From Pseudodesulfovibrio tunisiensis (lineage in GTDB: Bacteria > Desulfobacterota > Desulfovibrionia > Desulfovibrionales > Desulfovibrionaceae), in NCBI RefSeq assembly GCF_022809775.1, contig NZ_CP094380.1:558001-622000 (forward strand): a DNA stretch of 64,000 bases, written 5' to 3'. The translations under genes were made by a program, and so were the position numbers. The notes beneath the pieces were generated by a model that saw nothing but the letters and a program-made list of their open reading frames with translations, searched no databases and was not told where the DNA came from. Below, piece by piece: positions 35,901 through 44,347 of this stretch. Numbering within the stretch: the stretch's first letter is position 1; the number at the start of each line of letters is the position of its first letter.

Positions 35901-36632
35901 CGGACCGAAGAGTCTCCGCTCAAGACCCTGCCGGATGTCGATCTGGATTCCGAGATGGAAGCGCTCAAGTCCCATCTGGGGCGGCAGCCTTCGGACGAGG
36001 AGTTCGTCATGTACCTCAACCATCCGGGCGACGCGCTCAAGACCATCGAGTTCTGCGAGAAGTTCGGCGACGTGAACCGGCTCCCGGTGGACGTGTGGTT
36101 CGAAGGGTTGGAAAAGGGCGAAGTCCTCGATTTCCAGAGCGGTTGCAGAAAACCGCACAAGATGCGCATTCTGGACATCTCCGAACCGGACGAGAACGGC
36201 ATGAGCGTGGTGCGCTACATTCTGGATTCCGAGTTCTTCAGCCATCAGGTGAAGGTTGCAGAGCCCGAATCCGGCGGCAAGGAGGCCATTGAAATGGCCG
36301 ACCGCACCAACGAGTATCATGTGGGGTCGCCCAGCAATGGCGATCTCTGGGTCATGCACGTGCATCCCGGCGATACGGTCAAGAAGGGCGAGGAGATTTT
36401 CAACATCTCCATAATGAAGCAGGAAAAGGCCGTGTACGCCCCGGTCGACGGTCGTGTGCGACGCGTACTCAAGGCCGCCAACTTCACCGAGGACAAGGTC
36501 ATGGTGCCGGTCGTGGAAGGGGAGCTGCTTGTGGAGCTCGGACCTTCCTCTGGCCAGTGTCCGACCTGCAAGGCGGAAATGCCCAATTCGGACTGCAAGT
36601 TCTGTCCGAACTGCGGTCAGAAGCTCGGCTAG
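32928..36632 (+). CDS. pyc: Pyruvate carboxylase with C-terminal zinc ribbon
   Basis: A 1234-residue biotin enzyme making oxaloacetate from pyruvate and bicarbonate. In order: biotin carboxylase (about 1-470; EGGGGGRGI ATP-grasp loop, HIEIQVVADQHGN, EVNTRLQVEH), carboxyltransferase (about 530-860; DTTTRDITQS, carboxy-lysine in GLKDMAGVCPPR, HSHRHYTDG), the tetramer/PYC_OADA region and a biotinyl domain. The biotin lysine is Lys1164 in SIMKQEKAV, not the common AMKM. After it comes CX2C-X8-C-X2-CX2C (Cys1211, 1214, 1223, 1226, 1229), a zinc-ribbon tail not usual in pyruvate carboxylases. The AGGAG is about 13 bases from the ATG. birA lies just upstream and ppsA downstream. Confidence 0.95.
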   Translation: MKPKSFDQVLEEVRGKRILVANRGIPARRICRSITEMFEAVAVMTATDVDKTSPATSGANQLLLLGTDPRSYLDLDKVIRMAKAQGVVAIHPGWGFGAEDDTFPERCKEAGLIFIGPPQEPMRILGNKVAVRKLAIEQGVPVVPGSDGAVSVPEAREIAKQIGFPVMLKAEGGGGGRGIYEVYREEDLESAFSKASALAQASFGNPRLYVERLLTSVRHIEIQVVADQHGNVFCLDERDCSVQRNHQKLIEITPSPWPVYTEELRARLKDYSARLIKAAEYHSLATVEFLVDRDGTPYLIEVNTRLQVEHGITECRYGIDLVEEQIAIAFGAELRLNEENTKPYQWAMQCRINCEDPQKNFEPNSGRITRYVSPGGQGIRIDSCVGDGYRFPSNYDSAASLLITYGNSWKKIVALMGRALREYMISGVKTTLPFHRKIIGHSKFVEADYDTNFIRENSAELMDYSDREPDSLRLTRLVAEISALGYNPHVQLGEYRGRVDKRVGRFSVAEPPEDTSWFEPRFKRGMTRDSILDALREDREKGIVHMTDTTTRDITQSNSGNRFRLAEDRIIGPHLDKCGFFSLENGGGAHFHVAMLANMTYPFTEAREWNRFAPNSLKQILVRSTNVLGYKPQPKNVMRLTCEMIDEDYDVIRCFDFLNHVENMKPFAEVALASETNIFEPAISLSWAKGFDVDRYLQVTENIIAMCADAAGVSPSKAEKMIILGLKDMAGVCPPRFMRELIGSIRKRHPELVIHSHRHYTDGLFVPTMGAAAEAGAHIVDVALGASVRWYGQGEVLSTAAYIEDEIGLRTHLDKDMIRSTNFMLKQIMPYYDRYTAPYFQGIDHDVVRHGMPGGATSSSQEGALKQGYIKLLPYMLKFLEGTRKINRYHDVTPGSQITWNTAFLAVSGAFKRGGEREVRRLLNVLDIVTVCREEDLTDLERKARLDLYRDANDAFRNLLLGKYGKMPLGFPPDWVYQSAFGQSWKMAIAERTEESPLKTLPDVDLDSEMEALKSHLGRQPSDEEFVMYLNHPGDALKTIEFCEKFGDVNRLPVDVWFEGLEKGEVLDFQSGCRKPHKMRILDISEPDENGMSVVRYILDSEFFSHQVKVAEPESGGKEAIEMADRTNEYHVGSPSNGDLWVMHVHPGDTVKKGEEIFNISIMKQEKAVYAPVDGRVRRVLKAANFTEDKVMVPVVEGELLVELGPSSGQCPTCKAEMPNSDCKFCPNCGQKLG

Positions 36633-36658
36633 ATTCCTCTCCGACAATCAAGCTTTGA

Positions 36659-36688
36659 AAAAGCCCCTGCCTTTAGGTGGGGGCTTTT
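36659..36688 (+). terminator. Intrinsic terminator after pyc
   Basis: AAAAGCCCC (36659-36667) pairs with GGGGCTTTT (36680-36688), with further TGCC/GGTG pairs inside, ending in T. Confidence 0.85.
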
Positions 36689-37126
36689 CTTGTTCCTGCA
36701 CATCTGTGCTTGAGCGCTTCCCGGCCCTGGGAAGGAAAATGCGTTTTTCATGCGTTCCGGTTTGCAGAGGCAACGAGAGGGGGCAGGCATGTGGAATCAG
36801 GTGCACGTCACGGGACGCGCATGCGTATACAAATCGAAGTCCTTTACACGGTACCAATTCCGGTGTGGTAAAATCGTTGTGTGCCAACGGGTTTCAAGGT
36901 TGATATCGATGGAATCGTTTGTTGAAATTCAACTATCGAAATCGATGATAGTTTGAGTTATTTTCTTTATTTGAGTTGTTGACTTGGGTGCGGTTTTGGC
37001 TGTAGTTGGAGGAGCAGTTGTCGAGTCGGAAACTCGTTTGGACTGGATACCATATTTACATTTGGCGCTGTGGATACTGGATCTGACCGCATGGAATCGG
37101 ACCTCACGGTGCCCTTGGAGGACAAG
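36689..37126. other. Intergenic region between pyc and ppsA
   Basis: 438 bases without a gene. The first half shows nothing I can name. From about 36890 the DNA is AT-rich, with an inverted repeat (36931-36953), a TTGACT at 36979-36984 as a possible -35, and a long untranslated leader up to ppsA. No riboswitch, sRNA or leader peptide is recognised. Confidence 0.6.
36931..36953. promoter_or_regulatory. Inverted repeat, candidate operator upstream of ppsA
   Basis: AACTATC (36931-36937), nine bases, GATAGTT (36947-36953): a perfect 7-bp palindrome half-site pair 25 bases upstream of the possible -35 TTGACT. Its regulator is unknown. Confidence 0.45.
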
Positions 37127-40100
37127 ATGGCCAAAGCTCCCAGGAAGCCTGCGACTGAAAAGGAACAGCCCGCCAAATCAGCTAAGAATGACGCCAAGCT
37201 GGACAAGCTCAAGGCGAAGCTGGTTCTGGACGGATCGGATATTGTTCAGATCGGGGAAGATGCCGAACTCATTGTCGGCGGCAAGAACTACAACACCGCG
37301 ATCATCAGCCAGGTGCAGGGAATCAGGGCCCCGGAATTCAGGGCCATTTCCTCGATAGCCTTCCACACCATCCTTGATGAGACCAAGGTCAGCGCGTCCA
37401 CGGTGCGCGCCATGGTGGACAAGGAATACAATCAGATCGACTGGAATTCGGACGAGGTCAACAGCGATTCCGAGTTCCTTCAGAATTTCGTCCGTCAGCT
37501 TGGCAAGAAGATTCGCGTGGAATCCGCCAAGTCCACGGGCACGCCCATCAAGCTGCGTACCTTCATCAACAACGTGGTTGAAGGATTCGCCACCTCTCCC
37601 GAAGGCATCGACCAGCTTCGCAAGCGGTCCGTGCTGGTGCAGTCCGCCATCCTTTCCGTGGAAATGCCCGAGGATATCGCCAAGGCCATCAAGGGTGCGT
37701 ACAATTCCATATGCAAGGAAGCCGGACTCGACGACGTTCCCGTGGCGGTTCGTTCCTCCGCAGCCGGTGAGGACAGCCGCAAGAAGGCGTTCGCCGGATT
37801 GCAGGACACCTATCTGAACATCGTGGGTTCGGACACCTGTCTGGAAGCCTATCACTGGGACTGTGCATCCGCCTACAACCTCCGGTCCATGACCTACCGC
37901 CGCGAGGCCATTCTGGACGCCATTACCCAGGCCGAGACCACGGGCGATGACAAGATCGCGGAGCAGGCCAAGAAGGAGTGGGCCATCGAGCACACTTCCC
38001 TGTCCGTCTGCATCATGCGCATGATCAATCCCGTGATTTCCGGCACTGCATTTTCCGCCGACACCGCCACCGGTTGCCGGGGCACCGACCGCAACGATCT
38101 GGTATCCATCGATGCCAGCTACGGTCTGGGCGAGGCTGTCGTGGGCGGCATGGTCACTCCGGACAAGTTCTACGTGTTCCAGCGCGACAGCGGCTCCGAA
38201 GTCGTGATCCGCTACATGGGGTGCAAGGACAAGAAGATCGTGTACCGCGAGGACGGCTCCGGCACTCATGTCGTCAAGGTCCCGGGCAACGAGGTGTTCC
38301 GCTGGGCCCTGTCCATTGCTCAGGCTGAAATGGTTGCACAGGGCGTGCGTGCCATTTCCAAGGCTTACGGCGGCATGATCATGGACTCCGAATTCTGCAT
38401 CGACAAGACCGACAGGCTCTGGTTCGTGCAGGCCCGGCCCGAGACCCGCTGGAACGAGGATTTCGAGCAGCATCCGCATACCATCTACATGCGCCGTCTC
38501 GAGGTTGACCCCAAGGCTCTGCTTGATGCCGAGGTCATTCTCGAAGGCAATGGCGCGTCCCGCGGTGCTGGACGCGGTACCGTGAAATATCTCCGGTCCG
38601 CTCTGGAACTGAACAAGATCAACAAGGGCGACATCCTGGCTGCCGAGCGCACCGATCCGGACATGGTGCCGGGCATGCGCATCGCCTCGGGCATCATGGC
38701 CGATGTGGGCGGCGACACCAGCCACGCGGCCATCACGTCCCGTGAGCTGGGAATTCCCGCCATCATCGGCATTCAGCGCCTTGAGGCACTGCGCTCTCTG
38801 GAAGGTCAGGAAGTGACGGTCGACGGCTCTCGCGGCAAGGTCTATCGCGGCGACCTTCCTCTGGTGGAGGTCGGCGGCGAGATCGACGTGAGCAAGCTGC
38901 CCGCCACCAAGACCAAGGTCGGCCTGATTCTGGCCGACGTGGGGCAGGCCCTGTTCCTGTCCCGCCTGCGCAACGTGCCTGATTTCGAGGTGGGCCTGCT
39001 GCGTGCCGAATTCATGCTGGGCAACATCGGCGTGCATCCCATGGCCCTGGAGGCCTATGACAAGGACGAACTGAACGGTCTTGTCGAGGATTCCCTGAAG
39101 GAGATGGACGACAAGCTGACCAAGGTCATGAAGGATCAGCTTGATACCGGCCTGATTGCGCTTCCCCTGAAGCTTCGCGAATATGTCGGCATCGTGACCG
39201 GCCTGTCCAGGCAGATGGATGCCCTTGCCGAGCAGGAAGGCGCGCGGAGCACGGACGAGGTTCTGGCCATGCACCGCAAGCTGCGCGAGCTGGACAAGAA
39301 GCTCGACGAGCACATTTCCCTGGCTACCGAGCGTCTGGACGTGCTCAAGACTTCGGTTGACCTCGAAGCCCATGTGGCCGTCATCTACGGATTCCATGAC
39401 GTTCTCGACTCCCATCCCGAACCGCGCACCGAGGCCTGGAAGATTCTTCAGGACCACAAGCGGATCGTTGCCGGATATGTCGAAGAGATTCAGGGCAATG
39501 AAGAGGTTGTCGAACATCTCGAACGCATCCGCTCCCTGCGCGAGGAAGTGGCGCTCAAAATGGGCCTCAAGTCCGAAATGGACGATCTTCGCACCCTGCC
39601 CGAGAAGATCAGGATCCTGCTGGAATCCCGTGGCTATACCACGGGCAAGGAAAATTACATTCAGACCCTGTCTCAGGGATTGGCCCTGTTTGCCATGGCC
39701 TTCTATGGACAGGACATCGTCTACCGGACCACGGACTTCAAGTCCAACGAGTACCGGAACCTGCTGGGCGGCTCCCTGTTCGAGTCCCACGAGGACAATC
39801 CCATGCTTGGCTACCGCGGCGTTTCCCGCAACATCCATGACTGGGAACTGGAAGCCTTCAAGCTGGCGCGTGGCATCTACGGCGGCAAGAACCTGAGCAT
39901 CATGTTCCCGTTCGTGCGCACCATGGAAGAGGCCCGGAGCATGAAGCGCTACCTCAAGCAGGTGCACAACATGCAGTCCGGCAAGGATGGTCTCAAGATC
40001 ATTCTCATGGCCGAGATTCCGAGCAATGCCATTCTGTGCCGCGAGTTCATTCAGGAAGTGGACGGCTTCTCCATCGGCTCCAACGACATGACCCAGATGG

Positions 40101-40720
40101 TGCTTGCCACTGACCGCGACAACGCGCGGCTCCAGCACATCTACGACGAGGAAGATCCGGGCGTGGTCTGGGCCATTCTCTCCGCAATCTTTGCGGGTCA
40201 GAAGTACGGCAAGAAGGTCGGCTTCTGCGGTCAGGGCGTGTCCAACAGCGTGATTCTGCGCGGGCTGGTGGCCATTGCCGGCATCGTGTCCGCATCCGTG
40301 GTGCCCGACACCTACCATCAGACCAAGCTGGACATGGCCGCTGTCGAGGCGCTGAACATCAGGACCCGCGACCTTGGCGCATGGCTCAAGGAACAGCACA
40401 TGCACAACCTGCGCGAGCTGGTCGAGGCCAACGGATACGGCCATATCCTCAAGAAGTATGTGTCCGCCGAGGACTTCATGGAGTGGTACGAGGGTGAACT
40501 CGATCGCTTCAGCGAACAGCTTCGCGAACACATGGATACGCCCAAGGAAGTGTTCTACCGTCAGGAAATGGAGCAGTTCCGCTCCCTGTTCCACAAGCCG
40601 GTCATCTACGCTCACTGGGATTGGCACAAGACCGTTGAGGATGCTCTGCATCACGCCGGGTTCGCTTCCTTTGACGAGCAGGAGGAAGCCCTGGAAAAGC
40701 AGCGTGCCAAGGCTTGGTAG
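37127..40720 (+). CDS. ppsA: Phosphoenolpyruvate synthase-like enzyme, long form
   Basis: A 1197-residue protein (usual PpsA about 790). N-terminal ATP/pyruvate-binding domain (VGGKNYNTAIISQ, VAVRSSAAGEDSRKKAFAGLQ, ARPETRWN). The phosphohistidine is His533 in GGDTSHAAITSRELGIPA. The C-terminal TIM barrel has RAEFML, GYRGVSRN, PFVRTMEEA and GSNDMTQMVLATDRD. About 200 residues between RAEFML (near 625) and ESRGYTTG (near 833) form a charged, coiled-coil-like insert. ATG 37127 has GGAGGAC directly upstream. It makes PEP from pyruvate. Next to pyc, it supplies the other gluconeogenic pyruvate reaction. Confidence 0.9.
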   Translation: MAKAPRKPATEKEQPAKSAKNDAKLDKLKAKLVLDGSDIVQIGEDAELIVGGKNYNTAIISQVQGIRAPEFRAISSIAFHTILDETKVSASTVRAMVDKEYNQIDWNSDEVNSDSEFLQNFVRQLGKKIRVESAKSTGTPIKLRTFINNVVEGFATSPEGIDQLRKRSVLVQSAILSVEMPEDIAKAIKGAYNSICKEAGLDDVPVAVRSSAAGEDSRKKAFAGLQDTYLNIVGSDTCLEAYHWDCASAYNLRSMTYRREAILDAITQAETTGDDKIAEQAKKEWAIEHTSLSVCIMRMINPVISGTAFSADTATGCRGTDRNDLVSIDASYGLGEAVVGGMVTPDKFYVFQRDSGSEVVIRYMGCKDKKIVYREDGSGTHVVKVPGNEVFRWALSIAQAEMVAQGVRAISKAYGGMIMDSEFCIDKTDRLWFVQARPETRWNEDFEQHPHTIYMRRLEVDPKALLDAEVILEGNGASRGAGRGTVKYLRSALELNKINKGDILAAERTDPDMVPGMRIASGIMADVGGDTSHAAITSRELGIPAIIGIQRLEALRSLEGQEVTVDGSRGKVYRGDLPLVEVGGEIDVSKLPATKTKVGLILADVGQALFLSRLRNVPDFEVGLLRAEFMLGNIGVHPMALEAYDKDELNGLVEDSLKEMDDKLTKVMKDQLDTGLIALPLKLREYVGIVTGLSRQMDALAEQEGARSTDEVLAMHRKLRELDKKLDEHISLATERLDVLKTSVDLEAHVAVIYGFHDVLDSHPEPRTEAWKILQDHKRIVAGYVEEIQGNEEVVEHLERIRSLREEVALKMGLKSEMDDLRTLPEKIRILLESRGYTTGKENYIQTLSQGLALFAMAFYGQDIVYRTTDFKSNEYRNLLGGSLFESHEDNPMLGYRGVSRNIHDWELEAFKLARGIYGGKNLSIMFPFVRTMEEARSMKRYLKQVHNMQSGKDGLKIILMAEIPSNAILCREFIQEVDGFSIGSNDMTQMVLATDRDNARLQHIYDEEDPGVVWAILSAIFAGQKYGKKVGFCGQGVSNSVILRGLVAIAGIVSASVVPDTYHQTKLDMAAVEALNIRTRDLGAWLKEQHMHNLRELVEANGYGHILKKYVSAEDFMEWYEGELDRFSEQLREHMDTPKEVFYRQEMEQFRSLFHKPVIYAHWDWHKTVEDALHHAGFASFDEQEEALEKQRAKAW

Positions 40721-40739
40721 GCTGACTGAAAACGAAATG

Positions 40740-40774
40740 AAAAAGGCCCCGCCTGATGGTGGGGCCTTTTTTTT
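40740..40774 (+). terminator. Intrinsic terminator after ppsA
   Basis: AAAAAGGCCCC (from 40740) pairs with GGGGCCTTTTT, loop region GCCTGATGGT, then a T8 run ending at 40774. The A tract suits the convergent hisF as well. Confidence 0.9.
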
Positions 40775-40794
40775 GTTGTGATGATTCCGGTTGG

Positions 40795-41574
40795 TTACCA
40801 GTGGGTGCGCATTTTCACGCCTTGGGCAGCCATGTAGTCCTTGATCTCGGGGATGGTGTATTCACCGTAATGCACGATGGAAGCGATCAGGGCTGCGGTG
40901 GCGTGTCCCTGCTGGATGGCGTCCACCATATGCTGCGGGGTTCCGGCTCCGCCCGAGGCAATGACCGGGATGTGCACGGCATCGGTCACGGCACGGGTCA
41001 GCTCGATGTCGTAGCCGTCCTTGGTGCCATCCGCGTCAATGGAGTTGAGACATATTTCGCCTGCGCCGAGCGCTTCGCCGGTCTTGGCCCATTCAATGGC
41101 GTCCATGCCCATGTGCTTGCGTCCGCCGTGGATCACGACTTCGAAGCCCGAGGGGATGTTCTCGGAGACCTCGACCCGTTTCACATCCATGCCCAGCACG
41201 ATGCATTGGGATCCGAACCGGGCCGCGCCTTCACTGATGACGTCCGGATTCTTGACCGCGCCCGAGTTCACGGAAACCTTTTCCGCTCCGGCCAGAAGCA
41301 CGTCACGCATGTCCGCGACGGTACCGATGCCGCCGCCCACGGAAAAGGGGATGAATATGGTGGAAGCCACGCGTTCCACCACGTCCAGAAAGATGCCTCG
41401 GCCTTCGTGGGAGGCGGTGATGTCGTAGAACACGATTTCGTCCGCGCCCTGCTCGTAATAGAGCTTGGCGGTTTCCACGGGATCGCCGATATCCACGTTG
41501 TTCTTGAACTTGATGCCCTTGGTGAGCCTGCCGTTGCGGACGTCGAGGCAGGGGATGACGCGTTTACTCAGCAT
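40795..41574 (-). CDS. hisF: Imidazole glycerol phosphate synthase cyclase subunit HisF
   Basis: A 259-residue TIM-barrel protein: [68 protein letters not shown]. It makes imidazole glycerol phosphate with ammonia from HisH. ATG 41574 is chosen because GGAGG lies upstream, inside the end of hisH. Start and hisH end overlap by 11 bases. The pair is not within a full his operon in this window. Confidence 0.94.
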   Translation of the reverse strand: MLSKRVIPCLDVRNGRLTKGIKFKNNVDIGDPVETAKLYYEQGADEIVFYDITASHEGRGIFLDVVERVASTIFIPFSVGGGIGTVADMRDVLLAGAEKVSVNSGAVKNPDVISEGAARFGSQCIVLGMDVKRVEVSENIPSGFEVVIHGGRKHMGMDAIEWAKTGEALGAGEICLNSIDADGTKDGYDIELTRAVTDAVHIPVIASGGAGTPQHMVDAIQQGHATAALIASIVHYGEYTIPEIKDYMAAQGVKMRTHW

Positions 41575-42205
41575 TGTCCGCCTCCTTGCAGTACTCATGA
41601 AAGTTCTTCAGCAGCTGCAGTCCGGGATTGCCGCTTTTTTCCGGGTGGAATTGCACGGCCCAGAGTCCGGTTCTGCCGTGAATGGCACAGAAATCGATGC
41701 CGTAGCGGGTGGTACCGATCACGAAGTCCTCTTTGGGCGCGGGGTAGTAGCTGTGCACGAAGTAGAATTCCGCGTCCGGCGCGATGCCGGCGAACAGTTC
41801 ACACTCCTGCTTCAGCTCCACCTGATTCCAGCCCATGTGCGGTACGCGGATCGGATTGCCTTCGAAGTCCACCCAGGACGGGTTGAACAGACGGCACTCA
41901 CCGGGAATGACTTCAAGCGCAGCGGTATCGTTTTCCTCGCTGTAGTCCAGAAGAATCTGGCATCCCACACAGATGCCAAGTACCGGCTTTTTTTGCCAGA
42001 TCAGTCCCTTGAGAACTTCGTCCAGACCGTCCGCCGTGAGTTCGTCCATGGCCTGTCCTGCCGCGCCAACGCCGGGAAAGATGATGCCTTGTGCCGCATC
42101 CAGCTTTTCGGGCTTATTGGTGATTTCACAGGGGATTCCGAGGTGGTCCAGAGCACGTTTCACGCTGGTCTGGTTCCCCGCCTTGTAATCGAATATGGCG
42201 AGCAT
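41564..42205 (-). CDS. hisH: Imidazole glycerol phosphate synthase glutaminase subunit HisH
   Basis: A 213-residue class I glutamine amidotransferase: nucleophile Cys in [12 protein letters not shown], oxyanion strand [14 protein letters not shown] and catalytic His/Glu in [10 protein letters not shown]. It supplies ammonia to HisF. ATG 42205 follows GGAGGG; upstream extension lacks a site. The PGVGAAG and GICVGC motifs deviate a little from E. coli. A surface-sugar amidotransferase paralogue of HisFH remains possible because the pair is isolated. Confidence 0.9.
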   Translation of the reverse strand: MLAIFDYKAGNQTSVKRALDHLGIPCEITNKPEKLDAAQGIIFPGVGAAGQAMDELTADGLDEVLKGLIWQKKPVLGICVGCQILLDYSEENDTAALEVIPGECRLFNPSWVDFEGNPIRVPHMGWNQVELKQECELFAGIAPDAEFYFVHSYYPAPKEDFVIGTTRYGIDFCAIHGRTGLWAVQFHPEKSGNPGLQLLKNFHEYCKEADNAE

Positions 42206-42431
42206 TGTCCCTCCCTTGGATTTTTCTTTCAATACAGCGACTAGTAAAAAATGGTGAGGAAAACAAGGGTTTTTTACGAATTGACAATAACGTTGTTTCT
42301 GATGCGCGAGATTTCTTTTCTGTCATGGAATGAATTTGATGCCTTCATGGGAAGGCAACATGAATTCGGATGGATGTGCAAGATGTTCGCTGTGGCGCGA
42401 TTCTTGATCATTTGTGGAAAAGGAGATCGCC

Positions 42432-42584
42432 ATGCTGGAAGAAACCATTGCCATTGGAATCGGTCTGGTCGCGGGATGCGTGGTCGCGGCCCTGTTTGTG
42501 GCCCACGCCGACGGAGCAGCGGCAAAGGCGCGCCGGATGGCGCGTGAAGCGTTGTTTCGCGAGAAGGGAAAAAGCAGGAAGTGA
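42432..42584 (+). CDS. Small membrane-anchored protein
   Basis: A 50-residue protein: acidic start MLEET, one hydrophobic helix (IAIGIGLVAGCVVAALFVAHA), then a very basic tail (RRMAREALFREKGKSRK). ATG 42432 has AAGGAGATC upstream. Its stop is two bases from the end of the convergent DnaJ-like gene. No family recognised. Confidence 0.6.
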   Translation: MLEETIAIGIGLVAGCVVAALFVAHADGAAAKARRMAREALFREKGKSRK

Positions 42585-42586
42585 GG

Positions 42587-43375
42587 CTATTTTGCCAGAA
42601 TGCGCAGGAGCAGGTCCCCGGTGACGGGGCCGAGCTTGCGGCCCAGTCCCTTGAGGCGGATTGGCCTGCCGACCACGAAGTCCGGTGGCAGCGTGACCTC
42701 GATGGTGCGCGGTCCCTTGGAAAAGCGTTGATCCACGGTGATGCGGATTTTTCTGCCCGGAATCAGGTGATGGGCAGGGAAATGCACGATCTGTTCGTGG
42801 TCCATCTGGTGACGGCACCAGGATTTGATGGACCCGACCAGTCCCTTGGAAAAATCCAGGCTCAGCGTACGCTCGCCCCAGTGAAGCTGGAGCTTGCGCT
42901 TCCTGTGCTCGAGCGGGCCCTTGTAGCCGGGGCGGTCCTTGCGAATCTGGCGGTAGATGTCCTCGAACACCTGACGGGCGAATTCGTCGTTCAGGATGTC
43001 CTTGAGAACGTCTTCCTCATGATAGTAGAAGTGTTGGGATTTGGCGCGGGTCGATCCGGGCTGCTTCCTGTCCGGGCGTTTCGGCTTGACGCGATGCTGC
43101 CGGGCATACGCCTTGGCTCCCTGATCCGGGCGGGCCGTGGGCCCGGGGCGTTCGGTGTGCGAGGCTTTCGGTTCCGGGCGCGGGCCTGCCTTGCGGAGCA
43201 GTTCCCTGGCCGTGACGTATGCCTCGTTTATCTCCCGAAACCGGTCCGCGGCTTCGGGAGACGTGTTCAGGTCCGGGTGATACTTGAAGGCGAGTTTGCG
43301 AAACGCGGTCTTGACCTCGCCAAGGTCGGAACCATGGCCGAGGCCGAGTATGCGGTAGCATTCCTGAAGAGTCAT
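42587..43375 (-). CDS. J-domain protein (DnaJ-like)
   Basis: A 262-residue protein: J domain at residues 2-65 with HPD in FKYHPDLN, a proline/lysine-rich linker (about 65-115), and a C-terminal part with TIEVTLPPDFVVGRPIRLKGLG, like the last DnaJ substrate-binding subdomain. No zinc motifs, so it resembles CbpA-type co-chaperones. ATG 43375 is the family start, preceded by GGGAA; an upstream TTG would add nine residues. Confidence 0.85.
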   Translation of the reverse strand: MTLQECYRILGLGHGSDLGEVKTAFRKLAFKYHPDLNTSPEAADRFREINEAYVTARELLRKAGPRPEPKASHTERPGPTARPDQGAKAYARQHRVKPKRPDRKQPGSTRAKSQHFYYHEEDVLKDILNDEFARQVFEDIYRQIRKDRPGYKGPLEHRKRKLQLHWGERTLSLDFSKGLVGSIKSWCRHQMDHEQIVHFPAHHLIPGRKIRITVDQRFSKGPRTIEVTLPPDFVVGRPIRLKGLGRKLGPVTGDLLLRILAK

Positions 43376-43408
43376 AGAGGTATTCCCGGAGCTGGCGGCC
43401 AAGGCCGG

Positions 43409-43852
43409 TTATTCGTCGGCGAGCAGGGCGTTCGGCGACACGCCGGGAGCATAGCGCAAAAGGTCTTCCTCGTGCAAATACTCGCGGCCCTGACGCACGA
43501 ATTCCTCGTGGCTCGCATCCGGGTTCACGCCCGGACAGTAGTCCTGAATCATTTCCCAGCTTGTCTTGTCCACGAGATTGCCCCGAAAGAACGGCCAGGC
43601 GCGGCATACGTCGGGCCGACCCGGATGCACGCCGCACCCCAGCCCGTGTTTGAAAAAGATGCAGTACAGGTCGTCGCCCACGGTCAGATGATATTTGCCC
43701 CCGCGACTTTCCGTGTACTTTTCCAGAAGTTCGTCAACGGAAATGCCGAGGTGGGCGGCCAGCCGCACCTGATCCTTTTCCGTCATCACGATGCCGCCCT
43801 TTCCCTGGCAGCAGTGGCCGCACATGCGGCATTCAAAGGCTTTCACGGTCAT
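43409..43852 (-). CDS. YkgJ-family cysteine cluster protein
   Basis: A 147-residue protein with the family metal-binding cysteines: FECRMCGHCCQGKGGIVMT, LYCIFFKHGLGCGVHPGRPDVCRAWPF. The set fits YkgJ/CxxCxxCC proteins that bind zinc or Fe-S. ATG 43852 overlaps the stop of the upstream gene (43849) by four bases. Function unknown. Confidence 0.88.
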   Translation of the reverse strand: MTVKAFECRMCGHCCQGKGGIVMTEKDQVRLAAHLGISVDELLEKYTESRGGKYHLTVGDDLYCIFFKHGLGCGVHPGRPDVCRAWPFFRGNLVDKTSWEMIQDYCPGVNPDASHEEFVRQGREYLHEEDLLRYAPGVSPNALLADE

Positions 43853-44268
43853 CGGGCGATCCCCAGTTGCTGCAGCTCGACCTTGAGGCAGCGGTCTTCG
43901 ATTACGATTATGCCGGACTTTTTCAGGATTTCTCTGGCTTCCGGGCTGTATATGTTTTCCTGCATCCAGAAGAGTCTGGGCAGTGGATTCATGCGCAGCA
44001 CTTCGCGGGCGTGGTCCGGGCAGAATTGGGCGTTGCGGAACAGGTCCACAACGTCCACGGGCTCGGGAATGTCGGTCACGCATTTGTATGCCTTGAGACC
44101 CCACACGTTTTCCCGGACCGGATGAACCGGGATCACGTTGAACCCCATCTCGATCATTTCCCGGCCAACGCGGTCCACCGGGCGGTTCGGCTTGTCCACG
44201 GCTCCGATAACGGCAATGGTCTTGACCTGCCCCAGCAGCGCGGCTAGCTCTTTCATATTCGTCAGCAT
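43849..44268 (-). CDS. CoA-binding domain protein (YccU-like)
   Basis: A 139-residue Rossmann-fold CoA-binding protein: TIAVIGAVDKPNRPVDRVGREMIEMGFNVIPVHP, and VDVVDLFRNAQFCPDHAREVL. Start 44268 has GAGGA six bases upstream; ATG 44274 is too close to that site. Coupled to the YkgJ gene by a four-base overlap. The bound cofactor is inferred from the family. Confidence 0.88.
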   Translation of the reverse strand: MLTNMKELAALLGQVKTIAVIGAVDKPNRPVDRVGREMIEMGFNVIPVHPVRENVWGLKAYKCVTDIPEPVDVVDLFRNAQFCPDHAREVLRMNPLPRLFWMQENIYSPEAREILKKSGIIVIEDRCLKVELQQLGIAR

Positions 44269-44347
44269 GATCATTCCTCGTTTTGAATGCGTGCAGTTGT
44301 ACAGAAAAAGACTCCGGTTGCCTAGTGTGTCGGAAAGGAGACAATGT

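Noticed and set aside
36689..36890. Riboswitch or sRNA between pyc and ppsA
   Set aside because: No known consensus or strong structure could be seen by eye; only the pyc terminator is supported.
37178..40654. A 1158-residue open frame antisense to ppsA
   Set aside because: Shadow of a real gene; no motifs.
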